DNA from: Paracraurococcus lichenis
GTDB taxonomy: Bacteria; Pseudomonadota; Alphaproteobacteria; Acetobacterales; Acetobacteraceae
DNA length: 64,000 nucleotides
Direction of reading: 5' to 3'
Assembly: GCF_030657435.1 (NCBI RefSeq)
Contig: NZ_JAUTWS010000011.1
Location: forward strand, 124,001 to 188,000
The position numbers were made by a program, and so were the translations under genes. A model generated the notes under the pieces. The model saw only the letters and a list, made by a program, of their open reading frames with translations, was not told the DNA's origin and searched no databases. Below, piece after piece: positions 55,770 through 63,956 of the stretch. Position 1 is the stretch's first letter. Every line of letters starts with the position of its first letter.

Positions 55770-55801
55770 GGACGCCCGCCGGAGCGATCCGGCGGGCGTC
55801 C
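55770..55801 (+). terminator. gltA terminator
   Basis: A perfect 14-bp stem, GGACGCCCGCCGGA with TCCGGCGGGCGTCC, around a GCGA tetraloop, 25 bases after the gltA stop. A short T-containing stretch (TGCGTTCGG) follows. Confidence 0.75.
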
Positions 55802-55869
55802 TGCGTTCGGGGCTGCCGTAGCCGGTCCCGGGCGACGCCCGTCTCACCGGCCTCGGAACCGAGCCTCTG

Positions 55870-56104
55870 GCCCGCCTGAATTGTGGCCAAATATCGCCGA
55901 AATAGACTCGGTTTGTTCTGCGGTCATCCTGCGGCGACCGCGCCGGACCCCAGTAGAGTTTCAAATTGAGAGTTAAAGCATCGCTCACAAAGCGCGTGAT
56001 ACGGGGGTAATTCTACACGCTCCGCGCGAAAAACCCTTGCAGAGTCGACAACCAACTCACAGCATTAACCTGCTTGTTGTATGAAGCATGCAGGAATACA
56101 CCCC
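55870..56104. other. AT-rich leader ahead of the 216-residue orphan gene
   Basis: About 235 bases with much lower GC than the rest of the window, including CAAATATCGCCGAAATAGAC, TTTCAAATTGAGAGTTAAAG and TGCTTGTTGTATGAAG. It leads directly into the next gene and could hold several promoter elements. I see no tRNA, clear riboswitch or open frame in it. Confidence 0.5.
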
Positions 56105-56755
56105 ATGAGCGAGGCCCTCGCCGCGACCCACCACCTGGCCCTGGACCGGAAGGTCCGCAGCCAGTTGCGGAAATGGCCACAGCGCCCGCCCGGTGTGGCC
56201 CACAGCATGAAGCAGCCGGGCACCTGGCTGCGCGGGCGCCCGGGCGATGCCGCCGGCCCGGCGCATCCCTTCCTGAAATTCCCGGGCGCCGACCGATTGC
56301 GCACGCTGCCGGACGGGCTGTGGCTGCATTTCAGCCCGACGCCCGCCGATCCCTATGTCGACATCCTCTGCATCGAAGCCTGTTCCTCCCTGCAGAACCT
56401 GCTCGACAAGCGCTCGCGCTTCGCGCCTTCCACCTCCTCGCTGCTGGCGGTGTGCCCGGTGCCCTGGCTGCTCGCGCCGGTGCAGCCGGGCGACCCGACG
56501 CCGCGCTGGCGCCTGATCCGCCTGCTGCAGGAGGAGCCGACCCGGCCCCTGGCCCTGCCGGTGCGCGACATCCGCGTGCTCTTCGGCCTGAAGAACCGGC
56601 ACTACGAGGGCTTCGCGCGCACCCAGGTGGCGCATCCGCACGAGTTCTTCTGCCCGATGGACGCCCTGACGCGGGAGGACGGGCACGAGGATCCGGACAT
56701 GCGGGCGCTGATGTCGCGCGCCGCGGCCAGCGCCAACTTCATGCGCCTGCCCTGA
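56105..56755 (+). CDS. uncharacterised protein with DKRSRF motif
   Basis: A 216-residue cytosolic protein that I cannot place in a named family. Notable are LRTLPDGLWLHFSPT, DPYVDILCIEACSSLQNLLD followed by KRSRFAPSTSSLL, VCPVPWLLAPVQPGD, and LPVRDIRVLFGLKNRHYEGF. The D-I-L-C-I-E spacing with a later Lys faintly recalls nuclease folds but is not a clear match. The start at 56105 has AGGAA eight bases upstream; an ATG at 56081 has none. It follows an AT-rich leader, so the locus may have been acquired. Confidence 0.65.
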   Translation: MSEALAATHHLALDRKVRSQLRKWPQRPPGVAHSMKQPGTWLRGRPGDAAGPAHPFLKFPGADRLRTLPDGLWLHFSPTPADPYVDILCIEACSSLQNLLDKRSRFAPSTSSLLAVCPVPWLLAPVQPGDPTPRWRLIRLLQEEPTRPLALPVRDIRVLFGLKNRHYEGFARTQVAHPHEFFCPMDALTREDGHEDPDMRALMSRAAASANFMRLP

Positions 56756-56796
56756 TGCGGCAGGATGCGCCCCTTCGGCAGGGAAGGGTCGCTGGG

Positions 56797-57495
56797 GTGA
56801 CGGAGAAGATGCTCGGCGTGCTGGGCGGCATGGGACCGCTGGCCAGCGCGCAATTCATGGTGCGGCTGACGCTGCTGACCCCGGCGGAGCGGGACCAGGA
56901 CCACATCCCGACGGTGCTCTGGTCCGACCCGCGGGTGCCGGACCGGACGGCGGCGCGGCTCGGCACCGGGGAGGACCCGCTGCCCGCCCTGCTGCGCGGC
57001 CTGCGTGGCCTGGAGGCCGCCGGCTGCGGCGCCATCGCCATCCCCTGCAACACCGCGCATGGCTGGTTCGCGGGGATGCGGGCGGCGACCCGCCTGCCGA
57101 TCCTGCATATCGTCGATGCCGCGGCCGAGGACCTGCACCGGCAGGGCGTGGCGCCGGGCCCGGTCGGCGTCATGGGCACGGCGGCGACGCTGGCGATGGG
57201 GCTGTACCAGGAGGGGCTGGCCGGCGCCGGCCGGGACTGCCTGCTGCCCGATGCGGAGGTGATGGCCCGGCTGGTGACGCCGGCGATCGCGCTGGTGAAG
57301 GCGAACCGGGTGGCGGAGGCCTACGAACCCCTGGCGGAGGCGGCGCGCAGCCTCGTCGCGCGCGGGGCGCGGGCGGTGGTGCTGGGCTGCACGGAGATCC
57401 CGCTCGGCATCACCGCGGGGCCGGCCCTGCCCTTCGCGGTCGTCGACACGATCGATGCCCTGGCACGGGCGGCGATCGCCTGGGCGCGGGGCTGA
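56797..57495 (+). CDS. aspartate/glutamate racemase family protein
   Basis: A 232-residue amino-acid racemase of the Asp/Glu/hydantoin racemase group. GVLGGMGPLASAQFMVRL is the family start, AIAIPCNTAHGWF holds the first catalytic Cys, and VVLGCTEIPLGIT the second, so both acid/base cysteines are present. GTG at 56797 follows a GGGAAGGG site; ATG at 56809 is an alternative, and a TGATG start at 56755 is also in frame. The substrate is likely aspartate or a related amino acid. Confidence 0.88.
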   Translation: MTEKMLGVLGGMGPLASAQFMVRLTLLTPAERDQDHIPTVLWSDPRVPDRTAARLGTGEDPLPALLRGLRGLEAAGCGAIAIPCNTAHGWFAGMRAATRLPILHIVDAAAEDLHRQGVAPGPVGVMGTAATLAMGLYQEGLAGAGRDCLLPDAEVMARLVTPAIALVKANRVAEAYEPLAEAARSLVARGARAVVLGCTEIPLGITAGPALPFAVVDTIDALARAAIAWARG

Positions 57496-57522
57496 CCGGG
57501 CGCTGCGGTCAGCCCGGATGGT

Positions 57523-57771
57523 TCAGTCGCAGTCGCAGCCCGGGGTCGGCCCGGCATCGCCGTGCACGACATGGTGGTCGATCCATTCGGCCACCAGGCG
57601 GCGGGCCTCCTGCACCGAGGCCTCGGGGTGGTGGACGCGGTAGAGGGTCGTGCAGGCCCGGAAGGCGCAGAAATCGTCCGACCCCGTCTCCCGCAGTTCG
57701 CGGTAGGCCGTCACCACCGCGCGCTCGCAGCGGCGGACGATGGTCGTGACGGGGATGGCAGCCTGACCCAT
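57523..57771 (-). CDS. small Cys-rich protein, probably iron-regulated
   Basis: An 82-residue protein of no family I recognise. The N-terminal half VTTIVRRCERAVVTAYRELR is amphipathic. The middle holds DDFCAFRACTTLYRVHHPEA, and the last residues are PGCDCD. The cysteines and His residues could bind metal. A GGAGGA ribosome site precedes the ATG, and a Fur-like palindrome ends 28 bases upstream of the start. It is likely switched on when iron is scarce (inference). Confidence 0.7.
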   Translation of the reverse strand: MGQAAIPVTTIVRRCERAVVTAYRELRETGSDDFCAFRACTTLYRVHHPEASVQEARRLVAEWIDHHVVHGDAGPTPGCDCD

Positions 57772-57798
57772 TCCGAGTTCCTCCGGTCGCGAGCTAAT

Positions 57799-57813
57799 TG
57801 CGAATCACTCGCA
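57799..57813 (-). promoter_or_regulatory. Fur-like iron box upstream of the 82-residue gene
   Basis: TGCGAATCACTCGCA is a 7-1-7 palindrome inside the wider TTGCGAATCACTCGCAA, whose outer 6-base arms are perfect. Twelve of its 15 positions match the core of the Fur-like box before the ferric-binding protein gene (28086-28100). It lies 28-42 bases before the gene start. Confidence 0.65.
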
Positions 57814-57848
57814 ACCAGTCGATATCCTAGCGATGCCTGAACAGGGGT

Positions 57849-58430
57849 TCAAGTTTCGCGGGCGGCAGAATCCGGGTCAGGAGGCAGGTCCATGTCCTCG
57901 TAGAGCTCGGCTAACGGCAATGCGATGCCGATCTCGGGCAGGTGAAGCGTGTCGGCCTCGGTCAGCAGGGCGCCGCGCCACTCGCCCTCGATGCGGGCGA
58001 AGACGGTGGCGGCGATGCGGTCCTGCTCCAGCATCACGTAGCGCCGGACCGAGGGGGTGGCGGCGTATTCGCGGTTCTTGGTGATCCGGTCGTTGGCGGC
58101 GGTGGAGGGGCTGAGGACCTCGAAGATCACCACCGGGTCACGGACGACGGTGCTGTCATTGGCTCCGCCGGTGCAGACGACGAATGCATCGGGATAGCGG
58201 ATGGACCCGGCAACCTCGACTTTGAGGTCACTGCCGAAGGCCCGGCATGGGCCGCCTCGCAGACGGCCATGGAGCGCGCCCATGAGATTGCCCTGCAGGA
58301 TGGCGTGCGCACGTGTCCCGCCCGTCATCGCGACCGGGTGGAAACCATCGAATTCATGGCGGAGGTCCTGCCCGTCCTCCCAGGCCAGGAACTCCGCCAG
58401 CGTCATGCTGGGGCGGAGGGCGACCGACAT
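57849..58430 (-). CDS. Uma2 family endonuclease
   Basis: A 193-residue PD-(D/E)xK-fold protein of the Uma2 group, thought to be endonucleases often expanded in cyanobacteria and other lineages. MTLAEFLAWEDGQDLRHEFD is the family start, YPDAFVVCTG holds the first Asp, and VVIFEVLSPSTAANDRITKN the E-x-L/K catalytic segment. YVMLEQDRIAATVFARIEGE follows. The biological role is unknown. It is on the minus strand between the iron-box gene and the dehydrogenase gene. Confidence 0.87.
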   Translation of the reverse strand: MSVALRPSMTLAEFLAWEDGQDLRHEFDGFHPVAMTGGTRAHAILQGNLMGALHGRLRGGPCRAFGSDLKVEVAGSIRYPDAFVVCTGGANDSTVVRDPVVIFEVLSPSTAANDRITKNREYAATPSVRRYVMLEQDRIAATVFARIEGEWRGALLTEADTLHLPEIGIALPLAELYEDMDLPPDPDSAARET

Positions 58431-58544
58431 GGGCGCATCCTACGGGATGCCCAGGGCCGTCGCCACTGTCCCGCCGCGGGAGGGCGCCTCGCAGGTGGCG
58501 GCCGGGGCGGAGCATCACCCCCGCCCGGGCTCGCCCCGCGCATC

Positions 58545-58573
58545 CCGCCCCCGCGGCGCGGTGCCGGGGGCGG
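58545..58573 (-). terminator. stem-loop after the tartrate/isopropylmalate-type dehydrogenase gene
   Basis: A 9-bp stem (CCGCCCCCG with CGGGGGCGG) and an 11-base loop, four bases beyond the dehydrogenase stop on the minus strand. Probably its terminator. Confidence 0.5.
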
Positions 58574-58576
58574 CGG

Positions 58577-59647
58577 TCAGGCCCGCCCGACCACCTCCGC
58601 CAGCGCCTTGCCGACATCGACCGTGCCGGCATTGCCGCCCATGTCGCGGGTGCGCGGGCCACCCTCGGCCAGGTGCTTCTCGATCGCCGTCACGATCGCA
58701 TCCGCCGCGGCCTTCTCGCCGAGATGCTCCAGCATCATCGCGCCCGACCAGATCTGCCCGATCGGGTTGCAGATCCACTTGCCCGCGATGTCGGGCGCCG
58801 AGCCATGCACCGGCTCGAACATCGAGGGGTGCGCCTTCTCCGGGTTGATGTTGGCCGAAGGCGCGATGCCGATGGAGCCCGCGACCGCCGGGCCGAGGTC
58901 GGAGAGGATGTCGCCGAAGAGGTTGGAGCCGACCACCACGTCGAACCAGTCGGGGTGCTGCACGAAATGCGCGCAGAGGATGTCGATGTGGAACTGGTCG
59001 GTCGTGACCTCCGGGTAGTGCTTGGCCATGGCGGCGAAGCGTTCGTCCCAGTAGGGCATGGTGAAGGTGATGCCGTTCGACTTGGTGGCGCTGGTCACCT
59101 TCTTCCGCGACCGGGTCATGGCCAGCTCGAAGGCGTAGCGCAGCACGCGGTCGGTGCCGGTGCGGGTCAGGATGGACTGCTGGGAGACGAACTCGCGCTC
59201 CGTCCCCTCGAACATCCGGCCGCCGACGGAGCTGTACTCGCCCTCGGTGTTCTCGCGGACCACGTAGAAGTCGATGTCCTCCGGCCCGCGATTGGCGAGC
59301 GGCGTGCGGGCGCCCGGCATCAGCTTGCACGGCCGGAGGTTGACGTACTGGTCGAAGCCGCGGCGGATCGGGATCAGCAGGCCCCAGAGGGAGACATGGT
59401 CGGGCACGCCGGGCCAGCCGACGGCGCCGAGGAAGATCGAGTCGCTCTCCTTCAGCCGCTCCATGCCGTCGTCGGGCATCATCTTGCCGGTCTTCGCGTA
59501 GGTGTCGCAGGACCAGTCGTAATGGGTCAGCTCGAGCTCGAAGCCGAAGCGGCGGGCGGCGGCGTCCAGCACGCGCAGGCCCTCGGGCGTCGTCTCCTTG
59601 CCGATGCCGTCGCCGGGGATGACGGCGATGCGATACTTCCGCGCCAT
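58577..59647 (-). CDS. tartrate dehydrogenase/isopropylmalate dehydrogenase family enzyme
   Basis: A 356-residue metal- and NAD-dependent beta-decarboxylating dehydrogenase. IAVIPGDGIGKETTPEGL is the family start. YVVRENTEGEYSSVGGRM is the NAD-binding/substrate region (Tyr, Arg, Glu), and VVGSNLFGDILSDLGPAVAG carries the metal-binding Asp residues. The SxxTxx substrate-loop form and the FVSQQSILTRTGTDRVLRYA segment resemble tartrate dehydrogenase (TtuC) more than leucine-pathway LeuB. A GGAGGAA ribosome site precedes the ATG. It is followed by Uma2 and preceded by a LysR gene on the same strand. Confidence 0.87.
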   Translation of the reverse strand: MARKYRIAVIPGDGIGKETTPEGLRVLDAAARRFGFELELTHYDWSCDTYAKTGKMMPDDGMERLKESDSIFLGAVGWPGVPDHVSLWGLLIPIRRGFDQYVNLRPCKLMPGARTPLANRGPEDIDFYVVRENTEGEYSSVGGRMFEGTEREFVSQQSILTRTGTDRVLRYAFELAMTRSRKKVTSATKSNGITFTMPYWDERFAAMAKHYPEVTTDQFHIDILCAHFVQHPDWFDVVVGSNLFGDILSDLGPAVAGSIGIAPSANINPEKAHPSMFEPVHGSAPDIAGKWICNPIGQIWSGAMMLEHLGEKAAADAIVTAIEKHLAEGGPRTRDMGGNAGTVDVGKALAEVVGRA

Positions 59648-59707
59648 GGGCTGTTCCTCCGATCGGGGCGGCGAACCTGACCGGGGCGGAGCGGGGCGGC
59701 AAGCCCC

Positions 59708-60622
59708 TCACCCCAGCCCGTAATCCGTCAGCAGCGGGTCCAGCCGGAACTCCGCCGCCAGGTGCTCCGTCACCGCCCGCACCCGCGGCGGCACCTGCCG
59801 CCGGCTGCTGGTCGCCACCTGGATCGGCATTGCCGGCGGCGCCCAGTCCTCCAGCAGCGTCACCACCTCGCCGCTGGCGATCTCCGGCCCGAACAGCCAG
59901 ACCGGCGCGACGAAGACGCCCATGCCCGCCAGGACAGCCGTCCGGACCGCATCGCTCGCGCTCGCCCGGAAGCGGCCGCTGACCGGCACCCGCACCACCT
60001 CGCCCCCCCGCTCGAAGCTCCAGACATCGCCGGTCGAGAGGCCCGCGAAGCGCAGGCATGCGTGCCCCGTGAGGTCGCCGGGATGCTCCGGGATGCCGGC
60101 CCTGGCCAGATAGGCCGGGCTCGCCACCGTCACCCGCCGGGTCAGCCCGATCCGCCGCAGGATCAGCCCCGGGTCGGTGACCACACCGATGCGGATGGTC
60201 GCGTCCAGCCCCTCCTGCACCAGGTCGCCGAAGGCATCCCCCAGCACCAGGTCGATCGAGAGGCCCGGATGCCGCTCCAGCAGCGCCGGCAGGCGCGGCA
60301 CCACGTGCAGCCGCCCGAAGGCGAGCGGCGTCCCGAGCCGCACCTCGCCCGAGACCTCGCCGCGCCGGGCGCCGACCGCGCCGAGCGCGCCATCGGCCGC
60401 ATCCAGCGCCTGCCGCGCCGCATCCAGGAAGACCCGCCCCTCCTCGGTCAGCGAGACGCCGGTGGAGGAGCGGTGCAGCAGCCGCGCGCCCAGGCGCGCC
60501 TCGAGATCCGCGACCTGGCGGGAGACCGCGGGCTGGGAGGTGTTGAGCGCCCGGGCGGCGGCGGAGAAGCCGCCGAGCTCGGCGACGCGCACGAAGGCGC
60601 GGAAATGCAGCAGCAGGTCCAT
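59708..60622 (-). CDS. LysR family transcriptional regulator
   Basis: A 304-residue LysR regulator. The N-terminal helix-turn-helix FSAAARALNTSQPAVSRQVA is standard, followed by EARLGARLLHRSSTGVSLTE. The rest is the effector-binding domain (DLVLGDAFGDLVQEGLDATI). It is divergent from the AhpD/peroxiredoxin/EamA operon over a 145-base spacer. A palindrome with an ATC-N9-GAT core lies in this spacer and is the likely operator. The effector is unknown. Confidence 0.92.
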   Translation of the reverse strand: MDLLLHFRAFVRVAELGGFSAAARALNTSQPAVSRQVADLEARLGARLLHRSSTGVSLTEEGRVFLDAARQALDAADGALGAVGARRGEVSGEVRLGTPLAFGRLHVVPRLPALLERHPGLSIDLVLGDAFGDLVQEGLDATIRIGVVTDPGLILRRIGLTRRVTVASPAYLARAGIPEHPGDLTGHACLRFAGLSTGDVWSFERGGEVVRVPVSGRFRASASDAVRTAVLAGMGVFVAPVWLFGPEIASGEVVTLLEDWAPPAMPIQVATSSRRQVPPRVRAVTEHLAAEFRLDPLLTDYGLG

Positions 60623-60644
60623 GCCCGGACAGGATGCCCGACCG

Positions 60645-60674
60645 TTGCCCTATCAGCAAAGCGGATAGGGGCAA
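60645..60674. promoter_or_regulatory. LysR-type operator (ATC-N9-GAT palindrome)
   Basis: TTGCCCTATC (60645-60654) and GATAGGGGCAA (60664-60674) are inverted arms with one base difference around nine bases. The inner ATC-N9-GAT is the core of the nod-box LysR motif. It is 23 bases from the LysR start and 94 from the AhpD-like gene, as expected for dual control. Confidence 0.7.
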
Positions 60675-60767
60675 GCCGTTCGGGCCGCGATCCGCCGGGC
60701 GCGGCGGCACGGCAAGGTCTCCCCACGCCCGGCGATGACGCCGGCGCCCGAAACAGGAAACAGGGCC

Positions 60768-61328
60768 ATGACCGACTTCACCCGCCACACGCCGGAGACC
60801 GCCCCCGCCGGCGAGCAGCTCGCGCAGATCAGAAAAGGCTGGGGCTTCATCCCCAACCTGCACGCGACGCTGGCCGAGAGCCCGACCGCGTTGCAGGGCT
60901 ACGACACGCTCTTCGGCCTGGTCGGCCAGGGCACGCTGACGCCGGCCGAGCAGCAGGTCGCCTTCATCACCGCCAGCCGCATCAACGAGTGCGAGTACTG
61001 CGTCTCCGGCCACAGCGTCCTCGCCGGCGCGGCCAGGCTGGATGCGGCGAGCATCGCGGCGCTGCGCGAGGGCACGCCGCTGCCGGATGCGAAGCTCGAT
61101 GCGCTCGCCCGCTTCACCGCCGCGGTGGTCGAGCAGCGCGGCCGCCTGTCGGAGGCGCAGGTCGAAGCCTTCCTCGCCGCCGGCTACAGCCGCGCGCAGG
61201 TGCTGGAGGTGGTGCTGGCCGTCGCCACCAAGACCATCAGCAACTACGTCAACCACCTGACGAAGACGCCGCTCGACGCCTTCATGGCGAAGACCGCCTG
61301 GACCGCGCCCTCCCGCCGCGCGGCCTGA
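60768..61328 (+). CDS. AhpD-like carboxymuconolactone decarboxylase family protein
   Basis: A 186-residue helical protein. The redox motif Cys75-x2-Cys78-x3-His82 in ECEYCVSGHS is the AhpD active site. The family reduces hydroperoxides or regenerates peroxiredoxins; others decarboxylate muconolactone. The start MTDFTRHTPE follows AGGAAACAGG. A longer open reading from 60735 lacks a site. It lies 33 bases ahead of a peroxiredoxin gene, supporting a shared role in oxidative stress. Confidence 0.88.
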   Translation: MTDFTRHTPETAPAGEQLAQIRKGWGFIPNLHATLAESPTALQGYDTLFGLVGQGTLTPAEQQVAFITASRINECEYCVSGHSVLAGAARLDAASIAALREGTPLPDAKLDALARFTAAVVEQRGRLSEAQVEAFLAAGYSRAQVLEVVLAVATKTISNYVNHLTKTPLDAFMAKTAWTAPSRRAA

Positions 61329-61361
61329 TGCCTACCCACCCCCGACCCAAGGAGACGCACC

Positions 61362-62003
61362 ATGCTGCAGCAGGAGCTCGACGCCTTCGCCGCGGAGTGG
61401 CGGAAGAAGGCCCCGGCCGAGGCCCAGGCGCTGATCGCGGCGCAGATCGAGGATCTCAAGGCCGAGGGGATCGAGGCGCGGGCGCTCGGCGCCGGCGCGG
61501 AGGTCCCGGACATCACCCTGCCGGACGTGCACGGCCGGCCGGTGCGTCTCCGGGACCTCGGCCCCGCGGTCTTCGTCTTCTACCGCGGCGGCTGGTGCCC
61601 CTACTGCAACCTGCAGCTCCGCGCCTGGCAGCGGGAGCTGGCGGCGATGGAGGCGGCAGGGGTACGGCTCGTCGCCATAAGCCCGCAGACGCCGGACGAG
61701 TCGCTCTCGACGCTGGAGAAGAACAGCCTCGCCTTCCCCGTGCTGTCGGACAGCGAGGGGCTGGCGGCGCGCGCCTTCGGCATCCTGTTCGACCTGCCGC
61801 CAGACCTGGTCGCGCTCTACACCCGCTTCGGCCACGACCTGCCGAGGATCAACGGCCAGGTGGGCTGGTCGCTGCCGATCCCAGGCACCTTCGTCGCCGG
61901 CGCCGAGGGCCGGCTGGTCTTCGGCCGGGCGGAGGCCGACTACCGCAACCGGGTGGAACCGGCCGAAGCGCTGGCCGCGCTGGCGTCGCGGAGGGTGGCA
62001 TGA
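61362..62003 (+). CDS. peroxiredoxin-like protein (AhpC/TSA family)
   Basis: A 213-residue thioredoxin-fold protein. FVFYRGGWCPYCNLQLRAWQ contains Cys79 and Cys82, giving a CPYC active site rather than the usual single peroxidatic Cys. LRDLGPAVFVFY and AISPQTPDESLSTLEKNSLA are typical of the AhpC/TSA family. It is likely to reduce hydroperoxides or disulphides, perhaps with the AhpD-like partner upstream. The stop overlaps the EamA gene by four bases. GGAG precedes the ATG. Confidence 0.85.
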   Translation: MLQQELDAFAAEWRKKAPAEAQALIAAQIEDLKAEGIEARALGAGAEVPDITLPDVHGRPVRLRDLGPAVFVFYRGGWCPYCNLQLRAWQRELAAMEAAGVRLVAISPQTPDESLSTLEKNSLAFPVLSDSEGLAARAFGILFDLPPDLVALYTRFGHDLPRINGQVGWSLPIPGTFVAGAEGRLVFGRAEADYRNRVEPAEALAALASRRVA

Positions 62004-62923
62004 GCGCCGCCCTCGCCTCCCCGACCCGGCGCCCCGCCGTCATGGCCGGGCTCGACCCGGCTCTCTTGGGCCTCGTCTGGGGCCTGGTCGCCGCCCTCGC
62101 CTGGGGCAGCTACCTGGCCTTCGCGCGGGTCGGGGTGGCCGGTGGCCTCGCGCCGCTCGACTTCTCGCTGCTGCGCTACGGCGTCGCCGGGCTGATCCTG
62201 CTGCCGGTGCTGCTGCGGCGACGGCCGTTGCGGCTCGGCGGCCTCGGCTGGCGGCGCGGGCTGCTGCTGGCGGTCCTCGCCGGGCCGCCCTTCATCCTGG
62301 CCTCCACCCTCGGCTACCGCTTCGCCCCGCTCGCCCATGGCGCGGTGGTGCAGCCGGCAGCCTTGACGATCGGCGCCATGCTGGCCGCGGCGCTGGTCCT
62401 GGGGGAGCGGGTGGCGCCGCTGCGCTGGCTCGGCCTGGGCGTCGTGCTCCTCGGGCTTGGCATCGTCTCGGGCGCGGGGTTCGAGGGCGGCGCCTGGCGC
62501 GGCGACCTGGCCTTCGCCGCGGCCGGGCTGCTCTGGGCGGGCTATACCCTCGCCAGCCGGCTGTTCCGCGCGGATCCGCTGACCGCGACGGCGGTCGTTT
62601 CAGTCCTCGGCGGCGTCGCCAGCCTTGGCCTCTGGCTCGGTTTCGGGGACCCGGCAGCGATGCTGGCGCAGGGCTGGCGGGTGCTGGCGCTGCAGGCCGC
62701 GATCCAGGGCGGGCTGGTCGGCGCCCTCTCGGTCTTCGCCTTCTCGCGGGCCGTGGCGCTGCTGGGTGCGGCGCGGGCGGCGATGTTCCCGGCCATGGTG
62801 CCGGCCTTCGCGGTCCTCTTCGGCATCCCCGTGGCCGGCGAGTGGCCGGAGGCGGCACAGTGGATCGGCCTCGGCGTGGTCATGGCCGGCCTGCCCGTCG
62901 CCATGGGGCTGTTGCGGCGGTAG
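62000..62923 (+). CDS. EamA family (DMT) transporter
   Basis: A 307-residue inner-membrane protein with about ten predicted spans, in two EamA repeats. [20 protein letters not shown] is the first span. [20 protein letters not shown] lies at the middle, and [20 protein letters not shown], with its conserved Glu, closes the second repeat. Such carriers export amino acids or other metabolites. The substrate is unknown. It overlaps the peroxiredoxin stop (ATGA), so it belongs to the same LysR-controlled operon. Confidence 0.9.
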   Translation: MSAALASPTRRPAVMAGLDPALLGLVWGLVAALAWGSYLAFARVGVAGGLAPLDFSLLRYGVAGLILLPVLLRRRPLRLGGLGWRRGLLLAVLAGPPFILASTLGYRFAPLAHGAVVQPAALTIGAMLAAALVLGERVAPLRWLGLGVVLLGLGIVSGAGFEGGAWRGDLAFAAAGLLWAGYTLASRLFRADPLTATAVVSVLGGVASLGLWLGFGDPAAMLAQGWRVLALQAAIQGGLVGALSVFAFSRAVALLGAARAAMFPAMVPAFAVLFGIPVAGEWPEAAQWIGLGVVMAGLPVAMGLLRR

Positions 62924-62981
62924 GGCGACGCACCCGTGCCGCCCTCTGGCGCCCGCCTGCCGCGGCAGCCTAAACCACCCC

Positions 62982-63956
62982 ATGACCAGCGCCGCCGACC
63001 TCGCCCCCTATGCCGACTTCGTCCTCCGCGACGCCACGATCCCGGAGCTGCCGAACCACTACCGCGGCAAGGTCCGGGAGAATTACGACCTGCCGGACGG
63101 GCGGCGGATCATCGTTGCCACCGACCGCCTCTCGGCCTTCGACCGGATCCTGACCGCGGTGCCGCTGAAGGGCCAGGTGCTGACCCAGCTCGCCCGCCAC
63201 TGGTTCGAGCGGACGGGCGACCTCTGCCCCAACCACGTCATCGAATACCCGGACCCCAATGTCCTGGTCTGCCGGCGCCTCTCGATCATGCCGGTCGAGG
63301 TGGTGGTGCGGGACTACCTCGCGGGCACCACCTCCACCTCGATCCTCTCGATGTACAGGGCGGGGCGGCGGGAGATGTACGGCCACCGCTTCCCCGAGGG
63401 CCTCCGGCCGAACCAGAAGCTGCCGCGGACCATCCTGACGCCGACCAGCAAGGCCTTCGACGCCGGCCATGACGAGGAGCTGACACCGGCGCAGATCGTG
63501 GACGGCAAGTTGCTGACGGCGGCACAGTGGGAGCAGGTTTCCGCCCTCGCCCTCGCGCTCTTCGCCCGCGGCCGGGAGATGGCGGCCGCGCGCGGCCTGA
63601 TCCTGGTCGATACCAAATACGAGTTCGGCTTCGACGCCGAGGGCAGGATCCTGCTGGCCGACGAGATCCACACGCCGGATTCCAGCCGCTACTGGTTCGC
63701 GGGCAGCTATGCCGAGCGCTTCGAGGCCGGCCAGGCGCCGCAGAGCTTCGACAAGGATTTCGTGCGGTCCTGGGTCGTCGCCCGCTGCGACCCCTACAAG
63801 GACGCGGTGCCGGAGATCCCGCCCGAGGTGAATCTCGAGGCCGCGCGGATCTATATCGAGGCCTTCGAGACCATCACGGGCACGGACTTCCCGCTGCCGG
63901 CGCGGGACCGGCCGGTGCTGGAGCGCATCCGGGCGAACCTCGCGCCCTACTTCTGA
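62982..63956 (+). CDS. purC: SAICAR synthase
   Basis: Joins CAIR and aspartate with ATP to give SAICAR, a step in purine synthesis. The 324-residue protein is the longer bacterial form. [20 protein letters not shown] is the standard start with the Gly-Lys-Val-Arg loop. [28 protein letters not shown] and [15 protein letters not shown] carry substrate and metal contacts. The start MTSAADLAP has no strong ribosome site. It is the only purine gene at this end of the window; purA is at the other end, in a separate transcript. Confidence 0.96.
   Translation: MTSAADLAPYADFVLRDATIPELPNHYRGKVRENYDLPDGRRIIVATDRLSAFDRILTAVPLKGQVLTQLARHWFERTGDLCPNHVIEYPDPNVLVCRRLSIMPVEVVVRDYLAGTTSTSILSMYRAGRREMYGHRFPEGLRPNQKLPRTILTPTSKAFDAGHDEELTPAQIVDGKLLTAAQWEQVSALALALFARGREMAAARGLILVDTKYEFGFDAEGRILLADEIHTPDSSRYWFAGSYAERFEAGQAPQSFDKDFVRSWVVARCDPYKDAVPEIPPEVNLEAARIYIEAFETITGTDFPLPARDRPVLERIRANLAPYF

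Noticed and set aside
58515..61256. A minus-strand open frame of about 900 codons across the dehydrogenase, LysR and AhpD-like genes
   Set aside because: It crosses three clear genes in the wrong frame and has no recognisable domain.
59762..61999. N-terminal 740 codons of the long plus-strand frame that ends with the EamA gene
   Set aside because: Only the last 307 codons encode a real protein. The earlier part is antisense to LysR and out of frame with the AhpD-like and peroxiredoxin genes.
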